A stretch of DNA of 64,000 nt from Diphasiastrum complanatum (Eukaryota > Streptophyta > Lycopodiopsida > Lycopodiales > Lycopodiaceae), in NCBI GenBank assembly GCA_029204225.1, contig CM055113.1:4768431-4832430 (forward strand), written 5' to 3'. Below, piece by piece: positions 11,201 through 21,559 of this stretch. A model generated the notes under the pieces. That model did not search any database. It saw only the letters and a list, made by a program, of their open reading frames with translations, and had not been told where the DNA came from. How positions within the stretch are numbered: position 1 is the stretch's first letter; every line of letters starts with the position of its first letter. The translations under genes and the position numbers were made by a program.

Positions 11201-12066
11201 ATTTTTTTATGTCACTTCAACGGACATGCAAATTCTTAATGAGTCCCCGTCCAAGTATTGTCAGTTGTATGTTATTATTGGCATCTAATGAGAGGGTGCA
11301 CATGCCCCTACAACTAGTCTAATATTTTACTAATCGAAACTAACATATCTTACTTAATGTCATGTTGGTAAGGTTCTTGTTTTTCGTGATACTTTTTTTT
11401 TATCAACTCTCTATCCTTTTCCTATGTGTTCTTTTTGTACCGTCCATATTTGGTTTTTTTTTCTTTTTGGAAGTTTGTTTGATTTCTTGATCTATTGCTT
11501 ATCAAGCTTAATTACCTGCTCCTACTTCACCCATATATTTTCCTTTACTTAGCTCTTGGTTCTAAAAAGCTTTTGGAGTTTGTTTGAGTTCATGATTGCC
11601 TATTAAGAAGTTGCATTGTACAGCATACTAGAGAAGAATTTTGATTGAAGAATGCTCAACTACCAGACTGAAAGTCTCAATATCATTAGGGGAGGTCCAA
11701 CCGCTATAAGGGCCCTTTGTAAAGATACTTGTTTTGACTTTTCAACTATTCGATGTCCACATGTCCCAATAATATTTTTACACATGTGCAGGACGATAAC
11801 GGTGTTTGCCGGACAAATTATTTTCACAAATTTTCGGGCATATTTGTAGCCAGTTCAAAAATCCCGCCGGGCAGAGTCTAGATATGTGATTGGATAATAT
11901 ATTGTTGCCCGTCGGGAAAAGACTGCCCGAGTTTAACTAACTGAAGTTAAACTAATTTGCATGGATGGTTCAACTAACTGAAGTTATCAATCATTTTGTA
12001 CATTATCAATCGTTTTGTATCTTGGATGTTCATTATCAATCATTTTGTATCTTGCACTGTTATGCA
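11201..12066. other. No recognisable gene; short imperfect repeats near the right end
   Basis: This stretch is AT-rich with T runs. Near 11985-12050 the unit ATTATCAATCATTTTGTA appears about three times with small changes. One frame (11652-11849) has no recognisable motif. The region could hold the promoter of the decayed gene on its right, but I see no clear TATA box. Confidence 0.35.
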
Positions 12067-13640
12067 ATGGCCGCTTGCAATCGAAGACCGCATAGTGCAA
12101 TCAATTCGGTCACTGTTTGTAATGAAAGAGATTCTGAAGGGTTATGGATACCATGCACATATAGAAAGTTTCAATGGGTTGTGATGCATCCCTCATCAAA
12201 AGGTGCATTTCACAAAAGAAAAAAATCAAATATGGATTACAGAAACTTTTGGAAAGGAAGAATTTTAGAGTTCAAAGTTTCAAAGGGAGGTCAATCCATT
12301 TTAGAAGTCTTGATTCAACATGTGTATATGCACAATGAAGTTATGGTAGAGGATGTCAATCCTGTAGATCAACTCAAATGCAATTGTATGTGATGCAACT
12401 TACGCTGATTTTTCTAACGGTTGATGATCCACATTCATTATTGTGATATATTTGTGTTAAAATATAATATTGTCTTTTGCAGACTTGTATCCATCGAGCA
12501 TAAGCGAATGGCAACCAATACAATCACTTGCAGGCATCATAGACGTCATTCATTATGATATCGTTTTACTCTAGTATAAGCATCGTCCTTTAAAGTCACT
12601 TTTGGATTCTGGCATTTTTTTTTACAATTCTCTTTATATACCATGCAAAAATGGTTTGAATGGCAAACTAGAAACTCTACCTCTACCACATTTTTTCAGT
12701 AAGGAATGGGTTCTCCCCGATTCTACCATAGCAGAAAGTTTTAGATCGAAGTTTTTTATGGACATTCAAAACTGCATGAAATGTAGCATAGGTTCAAAAA
12801 CCAATCGACTATATTGGTATTTACCATTTGCAATTTTTGTAGATTTTTTTGCTAGATGCAATGTTCGTAAAACAACTACAATGTTCATTGCTAAGGATTT
12901 AACTAATGAAATGATATCAGAACTCCTTGATGATCATTGGGATGTTAAAACTAATGGTAGCATTCAATGTAGGGATAACAAATCATCCATGATATTTTGA
13001 TATCATATAGAAAAACAAATGCTTTCTTTTATGTTTTATTATAGAGATGGATTAGAGATAATAATGAATGGAAAGCATTAGATCAAGACTTTACAGTGAA
13101 CCATCAAGAGCAAATGCAAATAGAGGTGAAGCAAAATGAGGTTGTTATTGCGACAATTGAAGTGGAGGAGGACTGGAGTCTAAAATATATATGATCAGAA
13201 CTTACAATGCTCCAATTTGACATAACTCAAAGCTATGGTTTTCAAGTAAATGGAAGAATGGTACGTTTTTGTATTAAATAGTCTATATAATTGTTATACT
13301 GTTATTTATTAAAAATGATTTATTGATAGATCATTTGCAATGTTAATGCAGATTTGAGCAAGGCAAGAAGATCATATTCCATGCAAAGATTTATTGTCAA
13401 GCATAGAAATTGTCGAAACAAATTAAAGCTTTGATGAATCAGTTAATCTACAATATTGGTGAGCTTAATTTTCTTTGTGAAATTTTAGATTGCTAACTTT
13501 TGGCTCCTTTTATATTAACCCACATTGTTTATTGATAAATGTAATTCCATTGTTTTCATGTGTAGGTTCAAGAAAAGTGAAATGAAGAATTGAAATAGCA
13601 ACAATAGAATATCAAATGATGGAAATAGCAACAATCGAAT
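12067..13640 (+). pseudogene. Decayed multi-exon gene of unknown family
   Basis: Coding-like blocks are separated by introns with GT...AG ends. Exon 1 starts at ATG 12067 and ends at 12385 before GTATGTGATG. The acceptor TTTTGCAG ends at 12482, and joining them keeps the reading frame. Exon 2 then runs to about 12990 with a single in-frame TAG near 12575. Likely later exons follow acceptors near 13045 (TTATTATAG) and 13352 (TTAATGCAG), with donors near 13260 (GTACG) and 13458 (GTGAGC). Notable residues are FWKGRILEFKVS, VMVEDVNPVDQL, LPHFFSKEWVLPDS and LYWYLPFAIFVDFFARC. These look like ordered protein, not transposon pol, but I do not recognise the family. Stops in the later exons make it a probable pseudogene. 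Confidence 0.45.
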
Positions 13641-14210
13641 ATCAAAAGACCCAAAAAGTCATCATTTGTACACATTGAATGTAAACTTTTGAAATACCTA
13701 ATTTTGTATTGGCCTTTCAATAAGACCATTTATCTATTTTTCTATATAAATTTCTTTTTCATGAGCTCTTTCAAGTGTAAGCACAGCTTCTTGATCCGTT
13801 GTCACCGATGTTGCATTAGAGAGAAAAATCTTAAGCATCTCTTGTCGAAATTCAAATATGTCATTTTGTGTGAATTTCGGACAGGTGAACTGCAAATCAT
13901 CAACAATAAAGCCAAATTTTTAAGACATGAACAATTGCAAACAATTCTTTCTCATAGGTACAATACCTAGATTGAGCAGGATTGAGTTTCTTACCAATGA
14001 TTAGTATTGGTGCTGAAGTAACACTTTTCTTAAGCAACTCAAAACAATTATTCATATCCTCCGTCCACTACACTAGTGGACTCTTAGCCCTCTGGCTTAG
14101 CTTCTTATAGCCTTTCAAGGCCTGGATAAGAGGAAATGCCAATTGAGCAAATTGGGGTATATGCCAAAAGAAGAATCCTACAAATTCCAAGAAAGACTTG
14201 CTTTCCCAAA

Positions 14211-15075
14211 TTATGGTAAGAATTGGCCAATCAATAACCTTCTAAATACAATCGGGCTCGATCTCCACACCTCGTTCGAAACTCTTATGCCCCAAGTAGG
14301 ACAATTCCTTTTAACAAGAAAGTCACACTTAGACTTTTTGGCAAAGAGCTTTTCCCTCCTTAGGATGTCCAAAACAATCCTAAGATGCTCTTTATGTTCT
14401 GCCAAAGTCTTATTGAACACTAGGATAGCATCTAAGAATACCACAACGAATCTTCCCAAATATGGCCTGAACGAATCATTCATCATCTGTTGGAAAGTTG
14501 TCGGTGCATTGGTTAGACCAAATGAAAAATCTATAGTGTCCAAAGCGAGTTTGAAAATCCATTTTTGGTATATCTTCTATCCTAATGCGTATCTGCTGAT
14601 ATCTCAACCTTAGATCTATCTTGGTAAAGTACTCAGCACCACCAAGATAATCTATTAGGTCATCCATCCACGACAGTGGATATCTATTCTTAATGGTTAC
14701 CTTGTTCAATTTCTTATAATTTATCCAAAACCTTATAGTCTCATCCTTCTTGGCCATCAGAACCACTGGTAATGCCCAAGGAGACTTACTAGGTTGTACC
14801 CACCCCTTCTTCAAGTAATTATGTAATTGCATATTTACCTCAGTCACTTCCAATGAACTTTTCCGGTAAGGACGTTGTGTGATCGGAATTGAACCAGGTA
14901 TAAGTTTAATTTTATGATCAGCTGTCTTTTTGGGTGGTAAACCTACAGGAAGGTCTATAAAAACATCATTGAATTCTTGTCTAAATTCATTATAGGCTTC
15001 AAGCTCTGTAGTGTTCTCATTGGGTATATTCATGACATTTATTAAGTTTATTATCATTGAAACAAATGAAATCAT
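14211..15075 (-). pseudogene. Ty3/gypsy reverse transcriptase with mutated catalytic box
   Basis: Two overlapping minus-strand frames (14476-15075 and 14211-14543) together cover RT: IPITQRPYRKS, GWVQPSKSPWALPVVLMAKKD, FWINYKKLNKVTIKNRYPL, YFTKIDLRLRYQQIRI, then after a frameshift [18 protein letters not shown] and [13 protein letters not shown]. The last string is the catalytic box, with FLDA in place of (Y/F)xDD, so the second aspartate is lost. Downstream on the minus strand come WHIPQFAQLAFPL and the tether into a collapsed RNase H. It is closer to chromovirus-type RT than to the young element's RT. Confidence 0.85.
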
Positions 15076-15420
15076 TGTGAAAACATAAAAAAAAAATTCA
15101 ATTCAGAATTCTTCATTATTGAATTAAGTTCCCGTTTAGAATAGGATTAACATTTTTAGTGTTAGCACTTAAACTAGTCTTGATCTTAATTAAATGACCC
15201 TGATGCATAAAAGATAAAGATTTTTCAACCAAATCAATTTTCAATGACTTATTCTTATCAAAATATCATTGTTGCTCAAGAACAATATCCACATTAGATA
15301 TTGCAACAGTATAGAATTCTAGTTTTTCAGAGTAATCCTGTATGTGCAATTCTACATCAGGAACAACATAATCTATAAACACGGAATTGATTTTGTGAAG
15401 ATTATTAAAATATTATCTTC
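15076..15420 (-). pseudogene. Protease C-terminal region of the split gypsy element
   Basis: Minus-strand translation gives VVPDVELHIQDYSEKLEFYTV and, after it, DIVLEQQ-stop-YFDKNKSLKID and SFMHQGHLIKIKT. This matches the C-terminal half of Ty3/gypsy protease, where DI-LG-W is typical. The stop sits where tryptophan is expected (TGG to TGA). The catalytic aspartate would lie further right, in the stretch next to the insertion site, and I cannot find it. Confidence 0.55.
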
Positions 15421-15545
15421 CTATCTCGAGTTTGGGGTCATGTCCATGATAATTTCCACTAGATTTCATGTTGTACATATAAAGAGTTTGAATTGAGCAT
15501 ATATTCTTCTAGTGTAGCTCGTATTTGAGCTAGATAGGTTCAATT

Positions 15546-15753
15546 ATGATGACATGCAGATGTTTAGATAGCATGCAAAGTCTTACTGTATGCATGCAAG
15601 CCACATGCAACATGCAAAGTAGTTTTTGTGATCTACACATGTCTAGGCAATTTTATGAGTTGACATGCAGTACATGCACCATACATGCATGCAGTTACAC
15701 ATGTGGATCTTTGGTAGGTGAATTAGTTCAGTTAAGTGGACTTTCCATGCAAC
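15546..15753 (+). promoter_or_regulatory. Dense cluster of CATGCA motifs (RY-like)
   Basis: The hexamer CATGCA occurs about ten times on the plus strand within roughly 210 bases, including one overlapping CATGCATGCA. CATGCA is the core of the plant RY element recognised by B3-domain regulators of the ABI3/FUS3/LEC2 type. No coding role is visible, and the cluster ends at the insertion site of the young element. A regulatory function is inference only; it may simply be a degenerate tandem repeat. Confidence 0.35.
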
Positions 15754-15758
15754 TCCAC
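15754..15758. repeat. Target-site duplication, left copy (TCCAC)
   Basis: TCCAC directly precedes the 5' LTR, and the same five bases follow the 3' LTR at 27252-27256. A 5-bp duplication is standard for Ty3/gypsy integration. It proves that both LTR ends are original and that the element has not recombined. Confidence 0.95.
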
Positions 15759-16977
15759 TGTGAAGATGTGTATTTATTAAACAACGAATATACATCCGAA
15801 TGAAGCAATATATATTCACATAAGAAGACAAAAGCTGGATACATATATAATGAAGGGACCTGCCTATATTTTTCGCGACATACTAAATATCGCATATAAA
15901 GGACAAGTCCTCAACAATGAAGCGACATCTACAACAACCCTTAAATAAAGACACTTACATGAAACGACGCGATTCGAATCGACAATTCTAACTATAGTAA
16001 TCTAAACTCAGGGTTAGATACATCTTTGCGGTATAATCTACATACGTGTCAGATATATATTGGTTAACCTTATTCAGTAAAGCGACACGCCTCTAATTTA
16101 TAAAGACGTGATTGTTCGCTCTGAAGATGATAAAGAGAAGACACGATTCAGTCTTACTCACCAGGAGATATAGTTTATGTATTCGCTGAGAGATAAAAGT
16201 TTATGTACTTGTGAGAGATCTTCTGAAGTACTCTAACAATCTTTCTTATATAAATCTATCTCTGGTCAGACAGTTGCATAAGTACATTACAGTCTATGCT
16301 GTGAATCCGTAAAAGTGTTCTAACGAACTGTCTTAAAACTAACTTATTCGTTCATTCGAATATTTGTTCGACACTCGAATACTTGTTGGATACCCGAATA
16401 ACGTCTATCATCAGAAGTCTATCTCAGTCATCGATAGAAAAGTATGTATATAACTGAATTGATAGTCCCTGTCTGAAGAATTGAGATAAGATATCTGTAT
16501 TCTGAATATCTCCGAACATATGTTTCTAACATATTCGAAGATTATACAAGAGATTTAACTCTGAGGAGAACACTAGTTGTTGAGGACTACTGTTTAACTT
16601 TTGTTAATCCAAGAATAGGATTAACTTATGATCACTGATGAACGAATACATCGAAATCAATCCGAATTCTTGCCGACACCTTAATCAGATAGAGTGGAGT
16701 ACATTCGTACTACTCTGATAACAATTCTCCTGTAGAACGCCAATTCTTCGATTCGAAAGAGAAGACTGATATTCCAATTTTAAACATTCATTTATCCATT
16801 AAGTAATACTGGTTACTTAACCCATATGTCTGTTTGACAACCAGACTAATTCTCCATTTTATATCATACGAATAAGTCAGAACAATATCAACATTATTCC
16901 ATAAAGAAGCTATCCTCTTGGGGATTCGACACTAAATACTACAAAACTATACCAAATACAATTGGTATACCACGACA
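15759..16977 (+). repeat. 5' LTR of the young element
   Basis: It starts TGTGAAGATG and ends CCACGACA (TG...CA ends) and is 1,219 bp, exactly the length of the 3' copy. It would act as promoter and polyadenylation region. A TATA-like TATATAAA lies at 16247-16254. It contains the 12-bp palindrome CGATTCGAATCG at 15970-15981 and many TTCGA/TCGAA words. Confidence 0.97.
16247..16254 (+). promoter_or_regulatory. TATA-like box in the 5' LTR
   Basis: TATATAAA sits in an otherwise mixed-composition part of the LTR, about 490 bp into it, and is unchanged in the 3' LTR at 26521-26528. Transcription would start some 25-35 bases downstream. No start-site evidence is available. Confidence 0.5.
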
Positions 16978-16992
16978 TAAAAAACCAAATTT

Positions 16993-17010
16993 TGGCGCCG
17001 TTGCCGGGGA
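16993..17010 (+). promoter_or_regulatory. Primer-binding site for tRNA-Asp
   Basis: TGGCGCCGTTGCCGGGGA lies 15 bases after the 5' LTR. Its reverse complement equals the 3' end of plant tRNA-Asp (GTC) as I know it, including the CCA tail. Minus-strand DNA synthesis would start here. Athila-type elements use the same primer. Confidence 0.9.
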
Positions 17011-17025
17011 TAGCCAAAAACAACC

Positions 17026-17043
17026 ATGTTGATAGAAAACTGA
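17026..17043 (+). other. Short upstream ORF in the leader
   Basis: ATG TTG ATA GAA AAC TGA precedes the gag ATG by 25 bases and has A at -3 (CAACCATG). It could reduce initiation at gag. Whether it is used is unknown. Confidence 0.35.
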
Positions 17044-17068
17044 CAAAATCATCGTCATTAATAAGTAT

Positions 17069-18451
17069 ATGTCAGACAGAGCTTCCCGACTCGAAAGATA
17101 TCGAAAGATTCGAGAAGATTTTTTCAGAAATTTATCTGGAAGTTCTGATAGAGCTGAAACTTATTCGGATTTATTAAAACCAGTTGCCAAACTAAAACCG
17201 AATATGGAAGGCCCTGCACCCCGACTTTCTTCAATTTCGAAGATCAGATACGATTATTTCAAAGGAACAACCTCAGATGATGCGGACAGTTATGTTTCGC
17301 AGTTCGAATCAATTGCGAACGCGTATAATGAAGGTTCGGAGGCGGACAAACTGAGGATTTTTCCTGGTCTTCTCAGAAAACAAGCACGCATATGGTACAG
17401 CCAAGTCGAACCAGGACGAGTGGCTACATGGTTGCTGCTGAAAGATGCGTTTCTACACCAATTCAGAGAAATTGGTTATTCATCCAGAGTACTCGGCAGA
17501 CTCAACAACATAGAGAAGAAGAGTCGAGAATCTCTGAGAAGGTATACTCGTAAGGTCAAGAATCTTATTGGAAAACTAACTGGAGTATACCCCGTTGCGA
17601 TGCAGATTGAATGGTTTCTGTCAGGTTTACCACCGAGTATAAATCGATACTGCAGACAAGGTGATACGACTATCTTAGCAGCAGTCATTGCAAGTGCTGA
17701 AAACTATGAGACTTCTAAGCTTGCTCAGAAGAGAAAATCAACTAGACGAAGTCGAAAGTCTAAGCATGTTTCCAGTGGCAGTGAAGAGGATTCGAAGTCT
17801 GAATCCAGCTCCAGTTCCTCCAGTTCATAATCCGAATTACTCGACTCATCCGACTCTGAGACTGATGAGAGAGAACGAAGTAGTAAACGAAAACCCAAAC
17901 GAAAGGACGATAAAAATTCCGAGATGAAGCCAACAACATCAAAGGTCGAAAAGATTTGGAGGAGAGATCTTGCAGATATTAACAAAAAATTCAACGATCT
18001 AAAAGTTCAGATTTCAGAGGTTGCTGACAAGAGACCGAAATCATCTTCTTCCAATTCAGGACTATGGTGTACGAGGTGCGGTACATCAGGACATTCGAAG
18101 GAAGATTGCAGAACAGTGAATATATCTTACGTTGAAGATCCAACACAGGAGGTGCTGTTTATTTTTCAGAATAATGATACAACAACAAATTTTGTTCAAG
18201 GCACGACTACACCGTTCCAGCAATCCAAACCCAAATTCGGACCGAAAAGATATAATCCACCCGAATTTGTAACATCAACAACAAAGACTTCGAATTTTCC
18301 AAGACCAGTTTCGGGCAATTGTTACAATTGTGGAGAACCAGGACATTTTTCACCAGACTGTCCGCAACCACGGAAGCCAATTGGGTATGTACCTCTCTGT
18401 TCGAATTGTAAAGAACCAGGCCACAAATATCCTGATTGTCCCCAACCATAG
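17069..18451 (+). CDS. gag: Gag: capsid-like domain and three CCHC zinc knuckles
   Basis: Residues about 50-220 form the retrotransposon Gag domain, with LRIFPGLLRKQARIWYSQV, WLLLKDAFLHQFRE and WFLSGLPPSIN. A Ser-rich stretch then meets the TAA at codon 254, followed by an acidic and Lys/Arg-rich linker. Three CX2CX4HX4C knuckles lie at 18068-18109, 18320-18361 and 18398-18439; they bind element RNA during packaging. The ATG at 17069 is chosen because it opens the frame 58 bases after the primer site; the only earlier ATG belongs to the short upstream ORF. With the premature stop read literally, only the capsid-like half would be made, without knuckles. Confidence 0.88.
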
Positions 18452-19069
18452 AGGCCAAGACCTAAATACCAGTATGTAGCGACACCTGCTGCAATGGTAG
18501 ACTCGAAAGGAAAAGTTTCGGCAGATGCTGTTATACAAAAAATTGATCTTGTGGAAAACCAATCAACGAGGACAACTGACCAATCTTGGCCAAGTGATAT
18601 GGAAACAATATTCAAAGTAAAAACGAGGAGTTCTTCGAAAGATGCCTTGAAAACCAACTCGAAAGGTTCCTCGAAGAAATGCAGAAAATCATCTAAGAAG
18701 AAGGGAACGAATAAATCCCTAACAAAAGAAGATATTAAAGATGATCCCGACTATGATCGAAATGCTAAAAATTTGTTTTCAAAAGATATATCTGCAGAAG
18801 CGAAAGAAATAATTGAAGAAGAACTACAAAGAGCAGCTACAGAAAGGAAAGTCACATTCGAAGACGGGAACGAATCAATTCATAAAACCAAACTGTCGGA
18901 AGCCATGATTGACAAGCCGATATCGAAGACGAGAGATTACGATATCGTAACTGATATTGGTTCTCTTCGTCCAAATATCACATTCGAACAATTGTTGGCA
19001 GACAATACTTACTATCGCAGGCAGTTAAAAGGACTTTCTACTCCAAAGAAGAAGAAAAGAAAAACCTTG

Positions 19070-19440
19070 TCAGAATTAGGAGTATTATCTATTGATTTGG
19101 GAGATCTTGGCGCACCGGAAATCGACATTACTATTAAGGGATGCTTAATCGAACATGTGCCGATTGATTCAGGTTCGAGCGTCAATATTATTACTGAAGA
19201 AACTGCTCACGCTCTGGGTTTGACAGATATTCGACCAACCAACCGAAATATCAAGTTGGCAGACTCAACACGACGAAAGCCTGTCGGAGAGCTGGAGAAC
19301 GTTACTGTGTATATACAAGCCAAGCCTTTTACCATGAATTTTATTGTTATCAAACCAATGGGTTTGCCTTCTTACTCTGTGCTAATCGGAAGGCCGTGGC
19401 TGTATCAGTCAAATGCTAGTGTTCATTGGAAGTCTAGGGA
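19070..19440 (+). CDS. Retropepsin-type aspartic protease domain
   Basis: The catalytic triad DSG is at 19166-19174 (PIDSGSSVNII), followed by the hydrophobic ALGL turn, a flap region and YSVLIGRPWLYQSNASVHW near the end, all typical of Ty3/gypsy proteases. The domain is part of the gag-pol frame and would release Gag and the enzymes. About 200 residues of Lys/Ser-rich linker separate it from the knuckles, and about 220 residues with acidic clusters separate it from RT. The key residues are intact. Confidence 0.9.
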
Positions 19441-20019
19441 ATTAAGATTTCAAACTGGCGAGACCAATAATCGTGGAAAACCAGCAGAGGAGATCATTAC
19501 CTGGAATAAAGATAGATACGAAGGCGAAACTCCTATGACCGACACTAGCTATACTTCGGAAAATTCTTCTTATGCACTAAATATCTTCTCTAATGTTTCA
19601 TATGTCGAAGTTAAATTTTTCGAATGCTATGAGAATGATAACGAATCAGATAATGCAGAAAAATTCATCGAAGTTTGCAACACAGAACTAGATGAACTAG
19701 TTATTACTGAAGACGAATCAACAGATTCGTACGAATCGGATGACTCGGACGAATCAGACGAAGAAATTAAAAATAAGAATCAGTCTGTCGACACGAACCT
19801 ATCTATGGAGACAGCAATGCGCGAAATTCATGGATATTCAAAGTCTAGTATGACAGAAGGTATGATTTTACCTGATTCAACAGAGCAAATTGAACTTGCA
19901 CCGGGCAGATGTGTCCATGTTGCAAAGTCCTTGGGAGAAACTGAGTTATCTAAATACATTGAATTGCTTAAAGAGTATCAGGACATTTTTGCATGGTCGC
20001 TTGATGACTTAAAAGGAAT

Positions 20020-20900
20020 TCCTGCCGAATATGGTGAACATCGAATTGATGTAAAGGAGAACGCTATTCCTGTTCGTCAGAGACAGTATCGACTTAATCC
20101 AAAGTAATCTTTAATGGTAAAAGACGAACTCAACAAATATCTAAAAGCAGGAATTATTTATCCTGTCTTAAGTAGCGAATGGGTGTCACCTATTGTGGTA
20201 GTACCAAAGAAGAAGACTGGCAAGATTCGTATATGCCAGGACTTTCGAAAGCTCAATGCAGCTACACAGAAAGATCATCATCCGTTACCATTCACTGATT
20301 CTATTCTGGATCAGGTAGCTGGACAAGAACGATATAGTTTCTGTGATGGTTTTTCAGGCTATAATCAAGTTAGAATGCGGAAGGAGGATAAAGCGAAAAC
20401 CACATTCACCACCGATTGGGGCACTTATGCCTACAATAGAATGCCCTTTGGTCTCTGTAATGCGCCAGCGACTTTTCAACGAATTATGATGCTGATTTTT
20501 GCCACGTTTTTACGATTTTTTCTCGAAATATTTATTGACGACTTCTGTGTATACAGCGATAGCAAATCTCATATCCAGAAACTGAAGCTAACCTTGCACA
20601 AGTGTCGAGACACTTGTCTGTCACTCCATCCCGGAAAATGTTTCTTCGGAATGAGAGAAGGCATTCTTCTAGGACACAGAATATCCAAACGAGGGATCGA
20701 GGTCGACAAAGATAAAGTCGAAATAATACGGAATTTGCTTATACCAACAAATCTTCGCGAACTTCGAGCCTTTTTGGGACATGTCGGTTATTATCGAAGG
20801 TTTATCCAGAATCATGCCTCAATATCTGCAGCACTTACTCACTTATTAAAGAAGGAAGTGGTGTATCTTTGGACAGAAGAACACCAAAAAGCTTTCGAAA
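20020..20900 (+). CDS. Reverse transcriptase domain
   Basis: The RT series is complete: VRQRQYRLNPK, a stop at 20105, GIIYPVLSSEWVSPIVVVPKK, RICQDFRKLNAAT, YNRMPFGLCNAPATFQR, the catalytic box FIDD at 20531-20542, GHRISKRGIEVD and FLGHVGYYRRFI. Both catalytic aspartates are present. The stop sits seven codons ahead of KDELNKYLKAG, so without suppression any RT would need the internal ATG at 20114. The domain copies RNA to cDNA in cytoplasmic particles. Confidence 0.92.
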
Positions 20901-20919
20901 ATCTTAAACAGAAACTGAA

Positions 20920-21340
20920 CAATGCACCGATCTTAAGACCACCTAATTGGTCAATTATATTTCATTGTTATGTGGATGTGTCAGCATTCGCTATTGGTGT
21001 ATGTCTAAGCCAGAAGGACGAACGGAAGAAAGACTATCCAATATATTATGCTAGTCGACAACTCAGTTCTTCGGAGAAGAATTATTCGGCGACAAAACGA
21101 GAAGCACTTGGAATGATATTTACAGTTAAGAAATTTCGGCATTATTTGCTGGGGTATGCTTTTATTTTCCATGTGGATCACTATGCTCTGAAATATCTAG
21201 TAAACAAACCAGATTTATCAGGACGAATAGCTCGCTGGGTTCTGTTATTACAAGAATTCACTTATACAGTTGAACTTCGCCAAGGGAAATACCATACCAA
21301 TGCGGATTACCTTTCACGAATAAGCACTAGAAAAATTGAA
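20920..21340 (+). CDS. RNase H domain, active-site residues present
   Basis: The acidic residues expected in retroelement RNase H are visible: aspartate in YVDVSAFAIG (20975-20977), glutamate in ATKREALGMI, aspartate in FHVDHYALKYL and aspartate in NADYLSRI. This contrasts with family A in the same window, which lacks them. The domain degrades RNA in the hybrid and leaves the polypurine primer. No second, archaeal-type RNase H follows. Confidence 0.88.
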
Positions 21341-21559
21341 AACCCATTGAATGACGATTTCCCAGATGAAAATTTGTTCGAGTTATCTTCATCGAATTCT
21401 TTTTATTCTGATATTATTGATTATCTCAAAGATCAGATATATCCTGATGGATATGACTTGGAGAAGAAAACAATGTTTCAATACAAAGTTGCACCATATA
21501 CAATTATCAATAATATCCTGTATAAACTTGGTGCTGATAATCAATTAAGAAGGTGTCTT

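Larger units (their letters stand above)
13900..15420 (-). mobile_element. Old Ty3/gypsy element, 3' part (protease-RT-RNase H)
   Basis: On the minus strand the order is protease C-terminus, RT, and a collapsed RNase H. The matching gag of an element in the same orientation lies at 27257-28423, immediately beyond the young insertion. The simplest reading is one element split by the 11.5-kb insertion at the TCCAC target. Its reading frame is broken many times and the RT catalytic box is altered. Confidence 0.75.

Noticed and set aside
14143-14613. Plus-strand frame of 156 codons
   Set aside because: It is the antisense of clear RT motifs on the minus strand.
15546-15753. CRISPR or satellite array made of CATGCA
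   Set aside because: Spacing is irregular and the motif is only six bases.
16993-17010. A tRNA-Asp gene
   Set aside because: Only the reverse complement of the tRNA 3' end is present, directly after an LTR, so it is a primer site.
18207-18657. Minus-strand frames
   Set aside because: They are antisense to the zinc knuckles of Gag.
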